Assembly (NCBI GenBank): GCA_013289605.1
Contig: JABCZS010000001.1
Coordinates: 1 to 64,000, forward strand
DNA length: 64,000 bases
Direction: 5' to 3'
Source: Gammaproteobacteria bacterium
GTDB lineage: Bacteria; Pseudomonadota; Gammaproteobacteria; JABCZS01
Part shown: one piece after another, positions 16,487 to 25,262 of the stretch
How the letters are laid out: each line of letters begins with the position of its first letter
How positions within the stretch are numbered: the first letter of the stretch is position 1
Notes under the pieces: model-generated
What the model was told of the DNA's origin: nothing
The model's input: the letters and a program-made list of their open reading frames with translations, nothing else
Databases searched by the model: none
Program-made: the position numbers and the translations under genes

Positions 16487-17224
16487 TTATCGTGCAGTAT
16501 AACCGCCGTCTATAGGATAAATTCCGCCCGTAATATAGGACGCCTCATCGCTACATAAAAAATAAATTAACTCGGCCACTTCGTGGGGCTGACCGATACG
16601 GCCTAAAGGCTGCTCGTTTGCTTCAAGCGCATGCACTTCTGCTATTGATGCGCCTGTTTTCTCACAATAGCGCGCAACAGCGGCTTGATAAAGAGGCGTG
16701 TCCACTGTGCCTACTGCCACTACGTTTGATCGTATCCCTTGCTTGGCATAATCTAGGGCCGTGGTCCGCGCAAGACTGGCTAACGCAGCTTTACTTGCAC
16801 CATAAATTGCCGAGTGAGGCTTAGCGATCACGCTTTGTTCAGAACCTACAAAAACAATAGCCCCTTTATTTTGTGCGATCATAAGTGGTAATACCGATTG
16901 AGTTAGAAAAAAAGCGCTACTAAAATTAATATTAAGCACCTTGTTAAAGGCATCTTCATGAGTATCAAGAATAGTCGCAGAATAGTGCACCCCTGCGTTA
17001 CACACTAGCGCATCGACACCCGCAGACTTTTGTGAAATTACTTTGATGGCCGCAGTAATTTTTTCAACCCGGGTCACATCACATTCAATAAATTCGCTCG
17101 CATCTAATCTAGAAGGCGGCGCTTTTATATCTAATATAAAGCAATAATAGCCTGCTTTAGAAAAACGCTGGACTGTTGCCCATCCGATACCACTAGCCCC
17201 GCCACTGATGACTAATGTTTTCAT
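16487..17224 (-). CDS. SDR-family NAD(P)-dependent dehydrogenase
   Basis: 245 residues, a classical short-chain dehydrogenase: SGGASGIGWAT (cofactor loop), CNAGVH, a catalytic Ser in VGSEQS, YGASK (YxxxK) and a C-terminal GGIYPIDGGYTAR. An Asp in ILDIKAPP after strand 2 favours NAD over NADP. In the sugar-acid cluster it would oxidise the free sugar to its lactone, or a keto-deoxy acid later in the route. It follows the HAD phosphatase gene by 9 bases. Confidence 0.88.
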   Translation of the reverse strand: MKTLVISGGASGIGWATVQRFSKAGYYCFILDIKAPPSRLDASEFIECDVTRVEKITAAIKVISQKSAGVDALVCNAGVHYSATILDTHEDAFNKVLNINFSSAFFLTQSVLPLMIAQNKGAIVFVGSEQSVIAKPHSAIYGASKAALASLARTTALDYAKQGIRSNVVAVGTVDTPLYQAAVARYCEKTGASIAEVHALEANEQPLGRIGQPHEVAELIYFLCSDEASYITGGIYPIDGGYTAR

Positions 17225-17233
17225 CTACTTTCC

Positions 17234-17848
17234 TTAAAATTTTATTTTATATTCATTCCGCAAAATACGTTCACAGCTGACGGCATCAATAAATTGAAAG
17301 GCAGACATCCCCACCTGATGTGCCCCGATGACATTAGGTAAATGATCGTCGATAAATAGCGTTTCAGAAGGATTAAGTTGATAATCCTGCAATAAATGTA
17401 AATAAATTTCAGGCGCGGGTTTTAAAACACCCACATCCGCTGAGACGACTAAACCTGTAAATTTCTGCCAGAAATCGTATTTTACTTTTAAATCTTCGAC
17501 AATTTCTTTCACATTATCGGTGATGGAATACAGAGGCACATGATTCTTATGCAGTTTTTCTAATAATTCAAAACTACCGGGTATGGGCGTCAACGATATT
17601 TTAATCTGTCGCATTAATTCTTCAAATTGATCCTGAAAAATGGCGGGTAATTGTTTACGATAAAGACTTACCGCTTCGTTTTCAGTAATTAAGCCCCGAT
17701 TTAAATCCAACCAAATTTCGGATTTAAATATCGCTTGTGTTAGGCTTTGCGGTGAAGCCTCATCGGGAAATACGGTGTGAACTACGTTTAGCGGATCCCA
17801 AGTCAGCAGCACATTACCTACATCAAAGACCACATTTTTTATAGCCAT
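17234..17848 (-). CDS. HAD-superfamily hydrolase (subfamily IA)
   Basis: About 204 residues from ATG at 17848, with AGGTGAGG just upstream; a GTG three codons earlier is less likely. HAD motifs: FDVGNVLLTWDP (motif I), SITDN (motif II), LKPAPEIY (Lys, motif III) and FIDDHLPNV (motif IV). Motif I has Gly where many phosphatases have the second Asp, as in the YihX-like glucose-1-phosphatase branch. It is the first gene of the sugar-acid operon and may dephosphorylate a sugar phosphate; that is context-based inference. Confidence 0.83.
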   Translation of the reverse strand: MAIKNVVFDVGNVLLTWDPLNVVHTVFPDEASPQSLTQAIFKSEIWLDLNRGLITENEAVSLYRKQLPAIFQDQFEELMRQIKISLTPIPGSFELLEKLHKNHVPLYSITDNVKEIVEDLKVKYDFWQKFTGLVVSADVGVLKPAPEIYLHLLQDYQLNPSETLFIDDHLPNVIGAHQVGMSAFQFIDAVSCERILRNEYKIKF

Positions 17849-17931
17849 AAACCTCACCTACAGATGATACCAGGCAATTAGATTAAAAAATTTTACCTGA
17901 TAACTGGCTTTTATACAATTCTTTAGTACGG

Positions 17932-19068
17932 TTAAGTCAATATAGACTTCAAATAACGCTCTAAAGTATAAAAAACGTGAGCAATAAAAAGCGTCAGCAT
18001 CACAACCACTAATGCACACGCATAGCTCATTAATGGCGTATTCACCTGGCTAGCCAGTAATACAAAAGGCTCACGTATCACACCATTCAAAAGAAAAATA
18101 TACAAAGACAGCACCCCTATTCGATGCAACATCACGACGCCATGTTGCGTGTGCGGTAACTGTTTTAATAACAAACCGCACAAAAACATGATAACGAGAG
18201 TGGCACAGACTGGCGCAAAAAACCAAAAAAGATAAAACATATTCCCGAGTACTAATCCAACTAAAGCCAAGATAATAAGACCTAAAGGCACATTAATTTT
18301 AGGTAAACTGGCAACCGCCATACCTAATGCAAATTCAGGCAAATGTCCGAGTGCAGTAAGCGTCAGGCTAAAACCATAGTGTTGCAACCAGGGCTCTAGT
18401 GGGATCATAATAAAAATCATTAGCAGTGACAGCACGGCTAAACTCGCATTCCCGTAGCGCATTTGCTTTGCACGTAAAGGCATAAAAAGCAAATAAAACT
18501 GCATAATCATCGATAAAAACCACCAAGGGCCTATCACTAAAAAGGCTTCACCAGGAATAAAATTTGAAATAAATAGCATTCTTTTTAACACATCGAATAA
18601 ATCATGCTCGCCTGATCTAAGACTAAATAGTCCGGAAAAAAAGTAATCTAAGCCAAGATAAAACAACATCACGAATAGCATAGGGATGATAAGCTGAACA
18701 ATACGTTTATGAATAAATTTTTTCCAAGTATTTGGCTGTAAGGCTATCGATCGCACTAAACCATATGCACTTAGAAAAATAAAAACTTGTACCCCATAAT
18801 GCCCTAAAAATGTCATCATTACTGTAATGAGATGAGCAGGATCGCTATAGAGCATATGTAAAGCTTGCTCAATATAATCCCCATTAAAATAAAACTCATT
18901 GTAACCCGGCGCGCTCGGTATTTTTGCCACCACGTTATGAATGACAATAAATAAAATCGCAATGCCTTTACAGATATAGGTCTGCTGCTTGGTGAGATGT
19001 GCAAAAGAATATGTCTTGCATAAAAAATAAAATCGCACCCATTGATTTTTTTCAGAGCGTAACTTCAT
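17932..19068 (-). CDS. Acyltransferase family 3 (OafA-like) membrane protein
   Basis: 378 residues with about ten hydrophobic helices. The start KGIAILFIVIHNV matches the conserved first helix of acyltransferase-3 proteins, with the catalytic His in that segment, and YGVQVFIFLSAYG is the usual second motif. These enzymes O-acylate cell-surface sugars at the inner membrane. The ATG overlaps the upstream permease stop in an ATGA junction, so expression is coupled with the permease. The acceptor is unknown. Confidence 0.82.
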   Translation of the reverse strand: MKLRSEKNQWVRFYFLCKTYSFAHLTKQQTYICKGIAILFIVIHNVVAKIPSAPGYNEFYFNGDYIEQALHMLYSDPAHLITVMMTFLGHYGVQVFIFLSAYGLVRSIALQPNTWKKFIHKRIVQLIIPMLFVMLFYLGLDYFFSGLFSLRSGEHDLFDVLKRMLFISNFIPGEAFLVIGPWWFLSMIMQFYLLFMPLRAKQMRYGNASLAVLSLLMIFIMIPLEPWLQHYGFSLTLTALGHLPEFALGMAVASLPKINVPLGLIILALVGLVLGNMFYLFWFFAPVCATLVIMFLCGLLLKQLPHTQHGVVMLHRIGVLSLYIFLLNGVIREPFVLLASQVNTPLMSYACALVVVMLTLFIAHVFYTLERYLKSILT

Positions 19069-20450
19069 GGTGCTAGCACACTACGCTTGCGACTGTAGCT
19101 AAAATAAAAGATTAATCCTGCAACCGTCCAAATTAAAAATCCCCACCACGTGATTACGCGTAGATTGAACATCAGAAATAGACAAAGAATAATGCCCAGT
19201 ACCGGGATAAAAGGCGAGTACGGTGTTTTAAAGGGGCGGGGTAAATCAGGTTGCTTATAGCGTAATACCATGACCGCGACACACACGCTAATAAACGCCG
19301 TTAAGGTACCGATATTGGTCAGTTGCGCCACCGTATGTATGGGGGCAAATCCTGCAGCCAGCGCAATTAATGTGCCTGTCGATAAAATAATCAGTGTGGG
19401 TGCTTTAGTTTTGGGATGCAATTCGGCTAATTTTGCGGGGAAAAGTCCATCACGCGACATGGCTAAAACGACGCGGCTTAAACCAAATTGCATCACCAAA
19501 ATAGTGGAAGTCAGCCCCGCTATCGCGCCTATCGCCACAATAAAACTTCCCCAATGATAACCTAGTTTTAGTAACGCGTAACTAATCGGTGAACTCACAT
19601 TTAATTCGGAGTAATTCACAGCCCCGGTTAATACGCCTGCGACCAACATATAAAGCAGTGTGCAAATCGCAAGGGATGCAATAATGCCGATGGGTAAATT
19701 ACGTTCAGGGCGTAGTGTTTCTTCTGCTGCCGTCGAGACCGCATCAAACCCGATGTAAGCAAAGAAAATCAGCGCGGCTCCATTAATCACACCGATAGAT
19801 CCAAACGGTAAAAAAGGACGCCAATTCTCATCGGGCCGAAAATAAGCGCCAGCCATGATAATAAACAATATGATCACGGTGAGTTTAATTATGACGATCA
19901 TTCTATTTACTTTTACGCTTTCGCGCGCGCCCATCGCTAAGAGTAACGAGATAAAAAAGATAATAGCCATCGCAGGCAAGTTAACCAGACCGCCTTCAAA
20001 TAAATTATTCGTTAGAGCCTCTGGAAGTGCGACCCCCATAGCCGCAAGCGCGTTATTGACATAGCCCGACCACCCAATAGCAACGGTGGCAGAGGCTACG
20101 CAATATTCGAGTAATAACATCCACCCGACTATCCAGGCAACGAGTTCACCTAAGCCCACAAAGGCATAACCATAGGCACTGCCACACCCCCCTATGCTCG
20201 ATGCTAATTCAGCATAGGCCAGGGCACAAAAGGTACAGGCTAATCCAGCCAGCGCATAAGATAAAATGACGCCCGGCCCCGCAGCGGTGGCAGCTGCGAT
20301 CCCCGTGAGTACAAAAATGCCCGCCCCCACAATTGCGCCGATACCGAGCAACGTTAAATCGGTGGCATTTAAGCAGCGCACTAATTGCGCTTCTTGTTGA
20401 TAAAGATCGCGTAGTGATTGAGTGCGAAACAGTGATTTTAAGACTTCCAT
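19065..20450 (-). CDS. APC-family amino-acid permease (YfnA/CAT-like)
   Basis: 461 residues with 12 predicted helices. The start LTLLGIGAIVGAGIFVLTG is the substrate-binding first helix of APC permeases; FFAYIGFDAVSTAAEE and GTLTAFISVCVAV fit the cationic amino-acid transporter branch. It probably imports or exchanges an amino acid at the inner membrane. It is the first gene of a two-gene unit with the acyltransferase. Substrate cannot be assigned from sequence. Confidence 0.9.
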   Translation of the reverse strand: MEVLKSLFRTQSLRDLYQQEAQLVRCLNATDLTLLGIGAIVGAGIFVLTGIAAATAAGPGVILSYALAGLACTFCALAYAELASSIGGCGSAYGYAFVGLGELVAWIVGWMLLLEYCVASATVAIGWSGYVNNALAAMGVALPEALTNNLFEGGLVNLPAMAIIFFISLLLAMGARESVKVNRMIVIIKLTVIILFIIMAGAYFRPDENWRPFLPFGSIGVINGAALIFFAYIGFDAVSTAAEETLRPERNLPIGIIASLAICTLLYMLVAGVLTGAVNYSELNVSSPISYALLKLGYHWGSFIVAIGAIAGLTSTILVMQFGLSRVVLAMSRDGLFPAKLAELHPKTKAPTLIILSTGTLIALAAGFAPIHTVAQLTNIGTLTAFISVCVAVMVLRYKQPDLPRPFKTPYSPFIPVLGIILCLFLMFNLRVITWWGFLIWTVAGLIFYFSYSRKRSVLAP

Positions 20451-20585
20451 AGCATTTTCTCTTCATTTATCCGAAGCCTAATTGACAAAAAACAAGCCGT
20501 CAAATTTTGGAGCAGGTCTGTCTCTATTTGCTTGTATATCTAGAAAATACTATAATCATTAGTCTATCTTAAGGTAATAAATCTC

Positions 20586-20810
20586 ATGCATACACCCTTT
20601 CCAAAAATCAGCACTATCACGCTATTAAGCCTGTTATTAATCGCGTGTAATACACCCAAAAACGAAGGGGTACCCGGTGTGGACTACCCTGGAGAGATAG
20701 GCGGCATGGATCCCGGCGTACGCCAAGTCATGATGGAAGAAGAATCACAATATCCTGAAGAGGAAGAAGGCTTGATCCCCTCCCCTTCTGATCAATTGCT
20801 CTGGCATTAG
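20586..20810 (+). CDS. Small acidic lipoprotein
   Basis: 74 residues. The lipobox LLIAC (Cys21) after a hydrophobic stretch indicates lipid attachment and signal peptidase II cleavage. The mature part is short, Pro-, Gly- and Glu-rich (EEEESQ/PEEEEG type runs) with no recognised domain. AAGGT precedes the ATG. It is divergent from the permease and ends 3 bases before the convergent DUF4239 gene. No function can be given. Confidence 0.7.
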   Translation: MHTPFPKISTITLLSLLLIACNTPKNEGVPGVDYPGEIGGMDPGVRQVMMEEESQYPEEEEGLIPSPSDQLLWH

Positions 20811-20813
20811 GCC

Positions 20814-21590
20814 CTAGTCGAAATGTATATAAGTTAAAGGGACATCGGTAATGGATAACTCCCCTGAGAAAGGATAATCCAAAACAATCAAGAACGAAAA
20901 ATTCAATCCCAACATCATGCTGGTGAGTATAAGAAAAAACTGATGACTTCTTTTAGCACTGCTCGGATTCAGTAAGCACATCAATACATACATCCCTAAT
21001 AGATTAGCCAATATGGTAAATAAAAAGAAATCAGGAATCGTACTGTTTAAATGATCAAGACGCAGATTTCTTGCAAACACCATGTCGTTAAAATCTTGCA
21101 GCATTTCATGGCGGTAATTACTTAATGTGGGATCTTTGGCATCGATGCGTTCTATCGCATAACGCAATTGTAACAATAATTCTGAAGCACGCTCACTGGC
21201 TAGGCCGATTTCCATCTTAATCCATTCATCATGAATCAAGGTATACACATACTCCTCAAGCAAAGAACTAATTTCTTTATCGTTTGCAAGCGGTAGCGAT
21301 TCAGAAAAAATTTCTATCGTGCCTATAGTTTTAGCTTCACTCACAGCATTCTCTTGCAAAGTCGCATAAGACTGCCAGAGCAAAACGATCATGAAGGTGA
21401 GCAACAACGCGCACAGCACCGAGGTTAAATGTATGGACTCGCGTGCATCATTTGGATCTTGCACTAACAAAAATTTGGGTAAATAATGTTTAAATGAAAT
21501 ATAGATAAGCCACCCGGCTAAGCCGCAAAGTAGCATCATACCGACAATGACTCCCCAAGTCGGTACATGATTTAAAAGTAAACGTATCAT
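20814..21590 (-). CDS. DUF4239-like membrane protein
   Basis: About 258 residues from the ATG at 21590, which has GAGAT upstream; an earlier in-frame start at 21677 would add 29 residues and put a non-hydrophobic extension before the first helix. Two N-terminal helices (VIVGMMLLCGLAGWLIYI; LTSVLCALLLTFMIVLLW), a ~110-residue helical soluble region and two C-terminal helices match the DUF4239 (bestrophin-like) arrangement. Function of this family is unknown; the layout suggests an inner-membrane protein. Confidence 0.72.
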   Translation of the reverse strand: MIRLLLNHVPTWGVIVGMMLLCGLAGWLIYISFKHYLPKFLLVQDPNDARESIHLTSVLCALLLTFMIVLLWQSYATLQENAVSEAKTIGTIEIFSESLPLANDKEISSLLEEYVYTLIHDEWIKMEIGLASERASELLLQLRYAIERIDAKDPTLSNYRHEMLQDFNDMVFARNLRLDHLNSTIPDFFLFTILANLLGMYVLMCLLNPSSAKRSHQFFLILTSMMLGLNFSFLIVLDYPFSGELSITDVPLTYIHFD

Positions 21591-21722
21591 ATTGATCTCT
21601 GTAATGAATCGAATCTTTAATTTATAGCTGAAAATAATAGGGGAAGCCAGCATGCACTTGATTTGCAATATCAACACCAGATAGCCTATGATCTACAAGA
21701 TCCAGATTATTGAGGGACTCCA

Positions 21723-22235
21723 ATGTATACCCCACCTAACCGTGTCAAATTCTTATTCCTTGCATTATGGGTCTATGCAGTAGCACGGGCCGAGGCATCG
21801 GTTTCTGTAGATTATACCTGTCAGTTTACACGCGAAGACATCACCCTAGGCACCCCAGCACCTATTGATCACGTGCTACGTCAAATGAAAAAAAATGATG
21901 CCCTGAATCACTGGCAAGATTGCACTGTGGGTAAAGAAGGTGGCCTCACATTTACGGGCAATCTCCCCCGTCATCTGAATATTGAAGAGGCCGATTGCAA
22001 ACCGAAAGTATTCAAAGTAAGCTTCACGCCCGGTGCGCCCATTATTTTAAGCAGCAATCTTAACCATAACAACACTATTTATCGCCGCTGGAATATAGAC
22101 AATAATCCACGTGCCTCAGCTGTTTATACCCCCCAACACGATAAATCTGCAGTAGATCTGGCACCCTCGCGTTACACGCTGATGTGGGTAGGGACTTGTG
22201 ATTTGGTGGAGTTTACTTTAAAGCCTAATTGGTAA
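21723..22235 (+). CDS. Exported hypothetical protein with four Cys
   Basis: 170 residues with a signal peptide (cleavage near AEA-SV). Four Cys in YTCQF, QDCTV, ADCKP and GTCDL are spaced for two disulfides. The mature part appears rich in beta strands. GAGGGA precedes the ATG. I recognise no family. It is divergent from the DUF4239 gene and stands alone. Confidence 0.65.
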   Translation: MYTPPNRVKFLFLALWVYAVARAEASVSVDYTCQFTREDITLGTPAPIDHVLRQMKKNDALNHWQDCTVGKEGGLTFTGNLPRHLNIEEADCKPKVFKVSFTPGAPIILSSNLNHNNTIYRRWNIDNNPRASAVYTPQHDKSAVDLAPSRYTLMWVGTCDLVEFTLKPNW

Positions 22236-22279
22236 TATCCCCTACAAAACAATTGTGCATGAACGCCAGTTTCCATGCA

Positions 22280-22477
22280 TTATCTTTTGAACCTGAAATT
22301 CAAATGCGGGTATTTTTCATCTAACGCCGTACACAACAAACCACTAATGATTAAGCATATCGCAATCATAGTCATGCCAGTAATGGGCTCACCTAATAGT
22401 ACGGCGGATAATAGTAACCCTGTCACCGGCACGGCTAATAAACTTAGAGAAGATAAGGATAAGTAAAATATGTTTTT
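22280..22477 (-). pseudogene. C-terminal remnant of an EamA/DMT-type transporter
   Basis: Reading the minus strand from 22477 to the TAA at 22280 gives 65 residues including SLLAVPVTGLLLSAVLLGEP and ITGMTMIAICLIISGLL, the signature last two helices of EamA-domain metabolite transporters, ending with a charged tail. In-frame TGA and TAG codons lie just upstream, and the remaining ~230 residues expected for the family are absent. A TGGGTGTCTA repeat sits 20 bases before the fragment. This is a decayed gene end, not a functional transporter. Confidence 0.75.
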
Positions 22478-22499
22478 CTATTTTCATAAAGAAAACCTA

Positions 22500-22511
22500 A
22501 TGGGTGTCTAA
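22500..22511. repeat. Isolated TAGACACCCAT-family repeat copy
   Basis: ATGGGTGTCTAA, the same motif as in the clusters at 29-120, 1668-1817 and 4084-4335, here next to the broken end of the EamA remnant. The rest of the 22512-22634 gap is AT-rich and shows nothing else. Confidence 0.6.
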
Positions 22512-22634
22512 AGTATACACTCATTAATAATAATGAATAATAGTTAAAATAAATTTGAGGCTTGATGTGACCGCGTGTGCATCAGAATATTACTGATGCA
22601 CATACAGTAAAGATAACGCGCATTGGGTTAACGA

Positions 22635-23564
22635 TTACCGACGGTGTCCGCCGCCGCCACCACCGAACCCACCCATGTGTCCACCGCCGCCGCCATAACC
22701 GCCCATATGTTCACCGCCGCCGTGACCTGCAGGTCCTCCCATATGACCATTAGGTTGACCGCCGCCTTGAAATCCTGAATGTGCGCTAGATTGATTGCTC
22801 GGGTTGGCCGCATGACCGCTTGATTGGGCACCCTGTGTGTTTGTATGTCCGCTGGGTTGTCCATTTTGATGATGTCCGGTTTGTGCGCCTTGGTTTCCAT
22901 TATGGCTATTGGCTTGTGACCCATTCCAACCCTGCGTGCCATGATTATTGCCTGAGGCACCATTATGGTAGTTATTATTATAGCCATTATGATAATGATC
23001 ATAATTATCATGGTAATGACCATTACCATTCACTACAACTACCCCACCGCCATAGCCATAGCCATAGCCGTTATAATAAGGGTAATAAGGTTCATAAGGA
23101 TAATAGGGTTGATAATAAGGCTCATAATAAGGCAGGAAAGGATAAAGCAACGATCCTAAAAGCCCAGGTTCTACCACATTGCCCTCATAGCCGTTCGAGT
23201 AACCGCCATTATCACTGGTATTGTAAGTATTATAAGTATTGGAAGTGTCTGAGGTAGTATTCGCAGGCGTATAAGCTGGAGTAGTTGTAGGCGTATTCGT
23301 AGGCGTAGACCCATCATTATATTGAAATACAGCACCACAGCCTTTATCCACCCAAATACCCGCGCTATCTACACCCCAGGCATTCGCCTGGTTACAATTT
23401 CCAGCTCTAATGCCATCAATTGCAACATTATATTGATCCGCATTTTGTAAATTACAACGCGTAAAAGCATTATTTTCAGAAACACACATCATGGTTTGCT
23501 GAGCAAATACAGGCATAATGGCCATACTCAAGGAAGCCGCAACAATTACTTTTATAGCGTCCAT
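22635..23564 (-). CDS. Exported DUF3011 protein with Tyr/Gly/His-rich tail
   Basis: 309 residues with a signal peptide (cleavage near VFA-QQ). Residues ~25-85 fit a DUF3011 domain: CVSENNAFTRC, GNCNQANAWG and AGIWVDKGCGAVFQY, with four or more Cys. Then a Thr/Asn-rich linker, a Pro-Tyr repeat (PYYEPYYQPYYPYEPYY), an Asn/His-rich part and a Gly/His tail (HMGGYGGGGGHMGG). The His clusters could bind metal ions and the Tyr-rich part is reminiscent of structural surface proteins; both are inference. No operon partner is evident. Confidence 0.75.
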   Translation of the reverse strand: MDAIKVIVAASLSMAIMPVFAQQTMMCVSENNAFTRCNLQNADQYNVAIDGIRAGNCNQANAWGVDSAGIWVDKGCGAVFQYNDGSTPTNTPTTTPAYTPANTTSDTSNTYNTYNTSDNGGYSNGYEGNVVEPGLLGSLLYPFLPYYEPYYQPYYPYEPYYPYYNGYGYGYGGGVVVVNGNGHYHDNYDHYHNGYNNNYHNGASGNNHGTQGWNGSQANSHNGNQGAQTGHHQNGQPSGHTNTQGAQSSGHAANPSNQSSAHSGFQGGGQPNGHMGGPAGHGGGEHMGGYGGGGGHMGGFGGGGGGHRR

Positions 23565-23900
23565 ATTAAATTCCTTATGGTTAATACTCTTTATTATAGC
23601 CCGAGTTTGGGTAGATTTAATATAAAACCGCTCAAGTTGAGCGTAATGACCTAAATCCGGCTATTTTAGAGGTGAGACAATAACCCTAATCTAAACCAAG
23701 ACTTGCTTAAAAAGTCACTGAAACATGCTGGAAAATTGGCATTAAAATCCATACTTTTGTGAGTGGATCTCGCACGAATTATTCAGAGATTTGTGATTGT
23801 GATAAAAAAATAATAGGCAGATAATAAAATTTATGTGAGGGACCGCCAGCACTAGAACAAGGAATAATAATAATAAAGCTAAGATTCTGGAGGTCCCCCA
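23565..23900. other. Intergenic region with possible SD-sequestering pair
   Basis: 336 bases between divergent genes; no coding region seen. GAGGGACC near 23836-23843 is complementary (7 of 8, with GGGACC/GGTCCC perfect) to the ribosome-site region GGTCCCCC just before the ATG at 23901. A leader RNA could fold to hide the ribosome-binding site. The intervening ~50 bases are unstructured by eye. Confidence 0.35.
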
Positions 23901-24287
23901 ATGACTACATCATCCTCTTCACTCTCCTCACATTTATTTAAACTCACACAACAAGTGGATTTCTTATACAAACGTTTAGAACTTTATCATGCTGCCTTAG
24001 ATCAGCTCAAAGAATTACCCAGTTACGAGCAAGCACAGCCGTTGCAGGCATTATCGCGCAATTTACATAAACACAGCATGATGCTAGCAAAATTACAACA
24101 AAAAATACGTGAGCTCACAGAAACGGACTGTACGCTCAAAGCGATGGAAAGAATAGACTCGTTACGGTATCAATTAGAAGATCTTTGGCAAATGCAACGC
24201 ATGTTAAGCACGCAAACCAAACAGATGCAACACAGCCACTATTATTTGAATATGCGTATTAATGTGCCTGTGTTTTTAAATGCTTAA
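23901..24287 (+). CDS. Small coiled-coil hypothetical protein
   Basis: 128 residues, no signal peptide, almost wholly helical with heptad-like Leu/Gln spacing (LFKLTQQVDFLYKRLELY; MMLAKLQQKIRELTE; LRYQLEDLWQMQRML). GGAGG lies 5-10 bases before the ATG, so translation start is well supported. I recognise no family. A cytoplasmic coiled-coil adaptor is the most that can be said. The DUF3096 gene follows by 76 bases. Confidence 0.6.
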   Translation: MTTSSSSLSSHLFKLTQQVDFLYKRLELYHAALDQLKELPSYEQAQPLQALSRNLHKHSMMLAKLQQKIRELTETDCTLKAMERIDSLRYQLEDLWQMQRMLSTQTKQMQHSHYYLNMRINVPVFLNA

Positions 24288-24363
24288 GGGGTGTGATCGC
24301 GCATTTGCAAGATCCTTAAGCTCAGATCTGCTATCCTAACAACAATCAAGGAGGATTTTTATC

Positions 24364-24507
24364 ATGACGCTACATATTGCATTAATGCCTATTGTTTCAT
24401 TGGTTGCAGGGATCGCTATTTTGCTCATCCCCCGTTTATTGAATCTTATTGTTGCATTGTATTTAATATTCGTAGGGGCCACAGGATTATTGGCCATCTA
24501 TGGTTAA
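24364..24507 (+). CDS. DUF3096-type small membrane protein
   Basis: 47 residues translated directly from the sequence. It has two short hydrophobic helices around PRLLNLIVALYLIFVGATG, which matches the DUF3096 family consensus (AGI-ILI-PRLLN-IVA-YL---G--GL). AAGGAGG is placed 9 bases before the ATG, a very strong ribosome site. Function of the family is unknown; it is an inner-membrane microprotein. It stands between the coiled-coil gene and apt. Confidence 0.8.
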   Translation: MTLHIALMPIVSLVAGIAILLIPRLLNLIVALYLIFVGATGLLAIYG

Positions 24508-24608
24508 GGTAAGTGGCTAGAGCAGGAATAAACCTACTCTAGCCTTTTCTCCCCTACCCTATTTAAACCTAACCAGGTAAAATAACTTTTTTTACACCCT
24601 GTAGAGTT

Positions 24609-25145
24609 ATGAACACACAAGATTTAAAAGCACTGATCCGCAATGTCCCTAATTTCCCTAAACCGGGCATTGTTTATCGCGACATTACCACGTTGTTGCA
24701 ATCGCCTCAGGGGTTTGAAGCCGTTATTCACACCTTTGTAGAACGCTACCAACAAAAAAATATTCAAATCGATGCCGTGGCTGGCATCGAGTCTCGCGGG
24801 TTTATTTACGCGTCCGTGTGTGCTTATGCGCTGCATTTACCTTTAATTTTGATTCGAAAAAAGGGTAAGCTACCCGCGCTCACGCTCTCCCACGATTATG
24901 AGCTCGAGTATGGTGAGAATACTTTAGAAATGCATACCGATGCGCTGTCTAAAGGCGCAGGTATTTTGCTGATGGATGATTTGCTCGCAACCGGTGGCAC
25001 TGCACTTGCGGCCTGTAAATTAATTGAAAAAGCACAAGGCCACGTTGTTGAAATCGCCACGATGATCGAACTTAAATTCTTAAGGGGCCGTGAACGATTA
25101 GCCCCTATTCCCGTGTTCAGCCAGATAGTTTACGAGGAAGAATAG
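24609..25145 (+). CDS. apt: Adenine phosphoribosyltransferase
   Basis: 178 residues, full length. It converts adenine plus PRPP to AMP in purine salvage in the cytoplasm. The family start PNFPKPGIVYRDITTLL, GIESRGFIYA, and the PRPP loop ILLMDDLLATGGTALAA are all present. TAGAG precedes the ATG. It is convergent with the threonine synthase fusion, with a long hairpin between them. Confidence 0.96.
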   Translation: MNTQDLKALIRNVPNFPKPGIVYRDITTLLQSPQGFEAVIHTFVERYQQKNIQIDAVAGIESRGFIYASVCAYALHLPLILIRKKGKLPALTLSHDYELEYGENTLEMHTDALSKGAGILLMDDLLATGGTALAACKLIEKAQGHVVEIATMIELKFLRGRERLAPIPVFSQIVYEEE

Positions 25146-25163
25146 TCCGACCTCTTTTTATTA

Positions 25164-25259
25164 GGGCTTATGAAAAATGCGGCTGTTAAAGTGTTTTTTG
25201 GCGATTTGCGACAGCCATGAGCAAAAAAACACTTTAACAGCCGTATCTTTCGTAAGTCC
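25164..25259. repeat. 96-bp long imperfect palindrome between convergent genes
   Basis: The inner arms GGCTGTTAAAGTGTTTTTTG and its complement CAAAAAAACACTTTAACAGC match almost perfectly, around a ~24-base loop. The outer parts (GGGCTTATGAAAAAT / ATCTTTCGTAAGTCC) match imperfectly. T runs follow on both sides, so it can serve as a two-way terminator for apt and thrC. The outer end GGACTTACG is shared with the 30428-30544 element, which suggests a dispersed repeat family. Confidence 0.7.
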
Positions 25260-25262
25260 TTT

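Noticed and set aside
22275-22466. 63-codon plus-strand frame with no family match
   Set aside because: It is the antisense of the EamA transporter remnant on the minus strand, whose translation is clearly the real one.
22628-23257. Open frames overlapping the DUF3011 gene (133 codons minus, 145 codons plus)
   Set aside because: Low-complexity shadows (Met/Ile or His/Tyr-rich) of the Gly/His-rich coding sequence.
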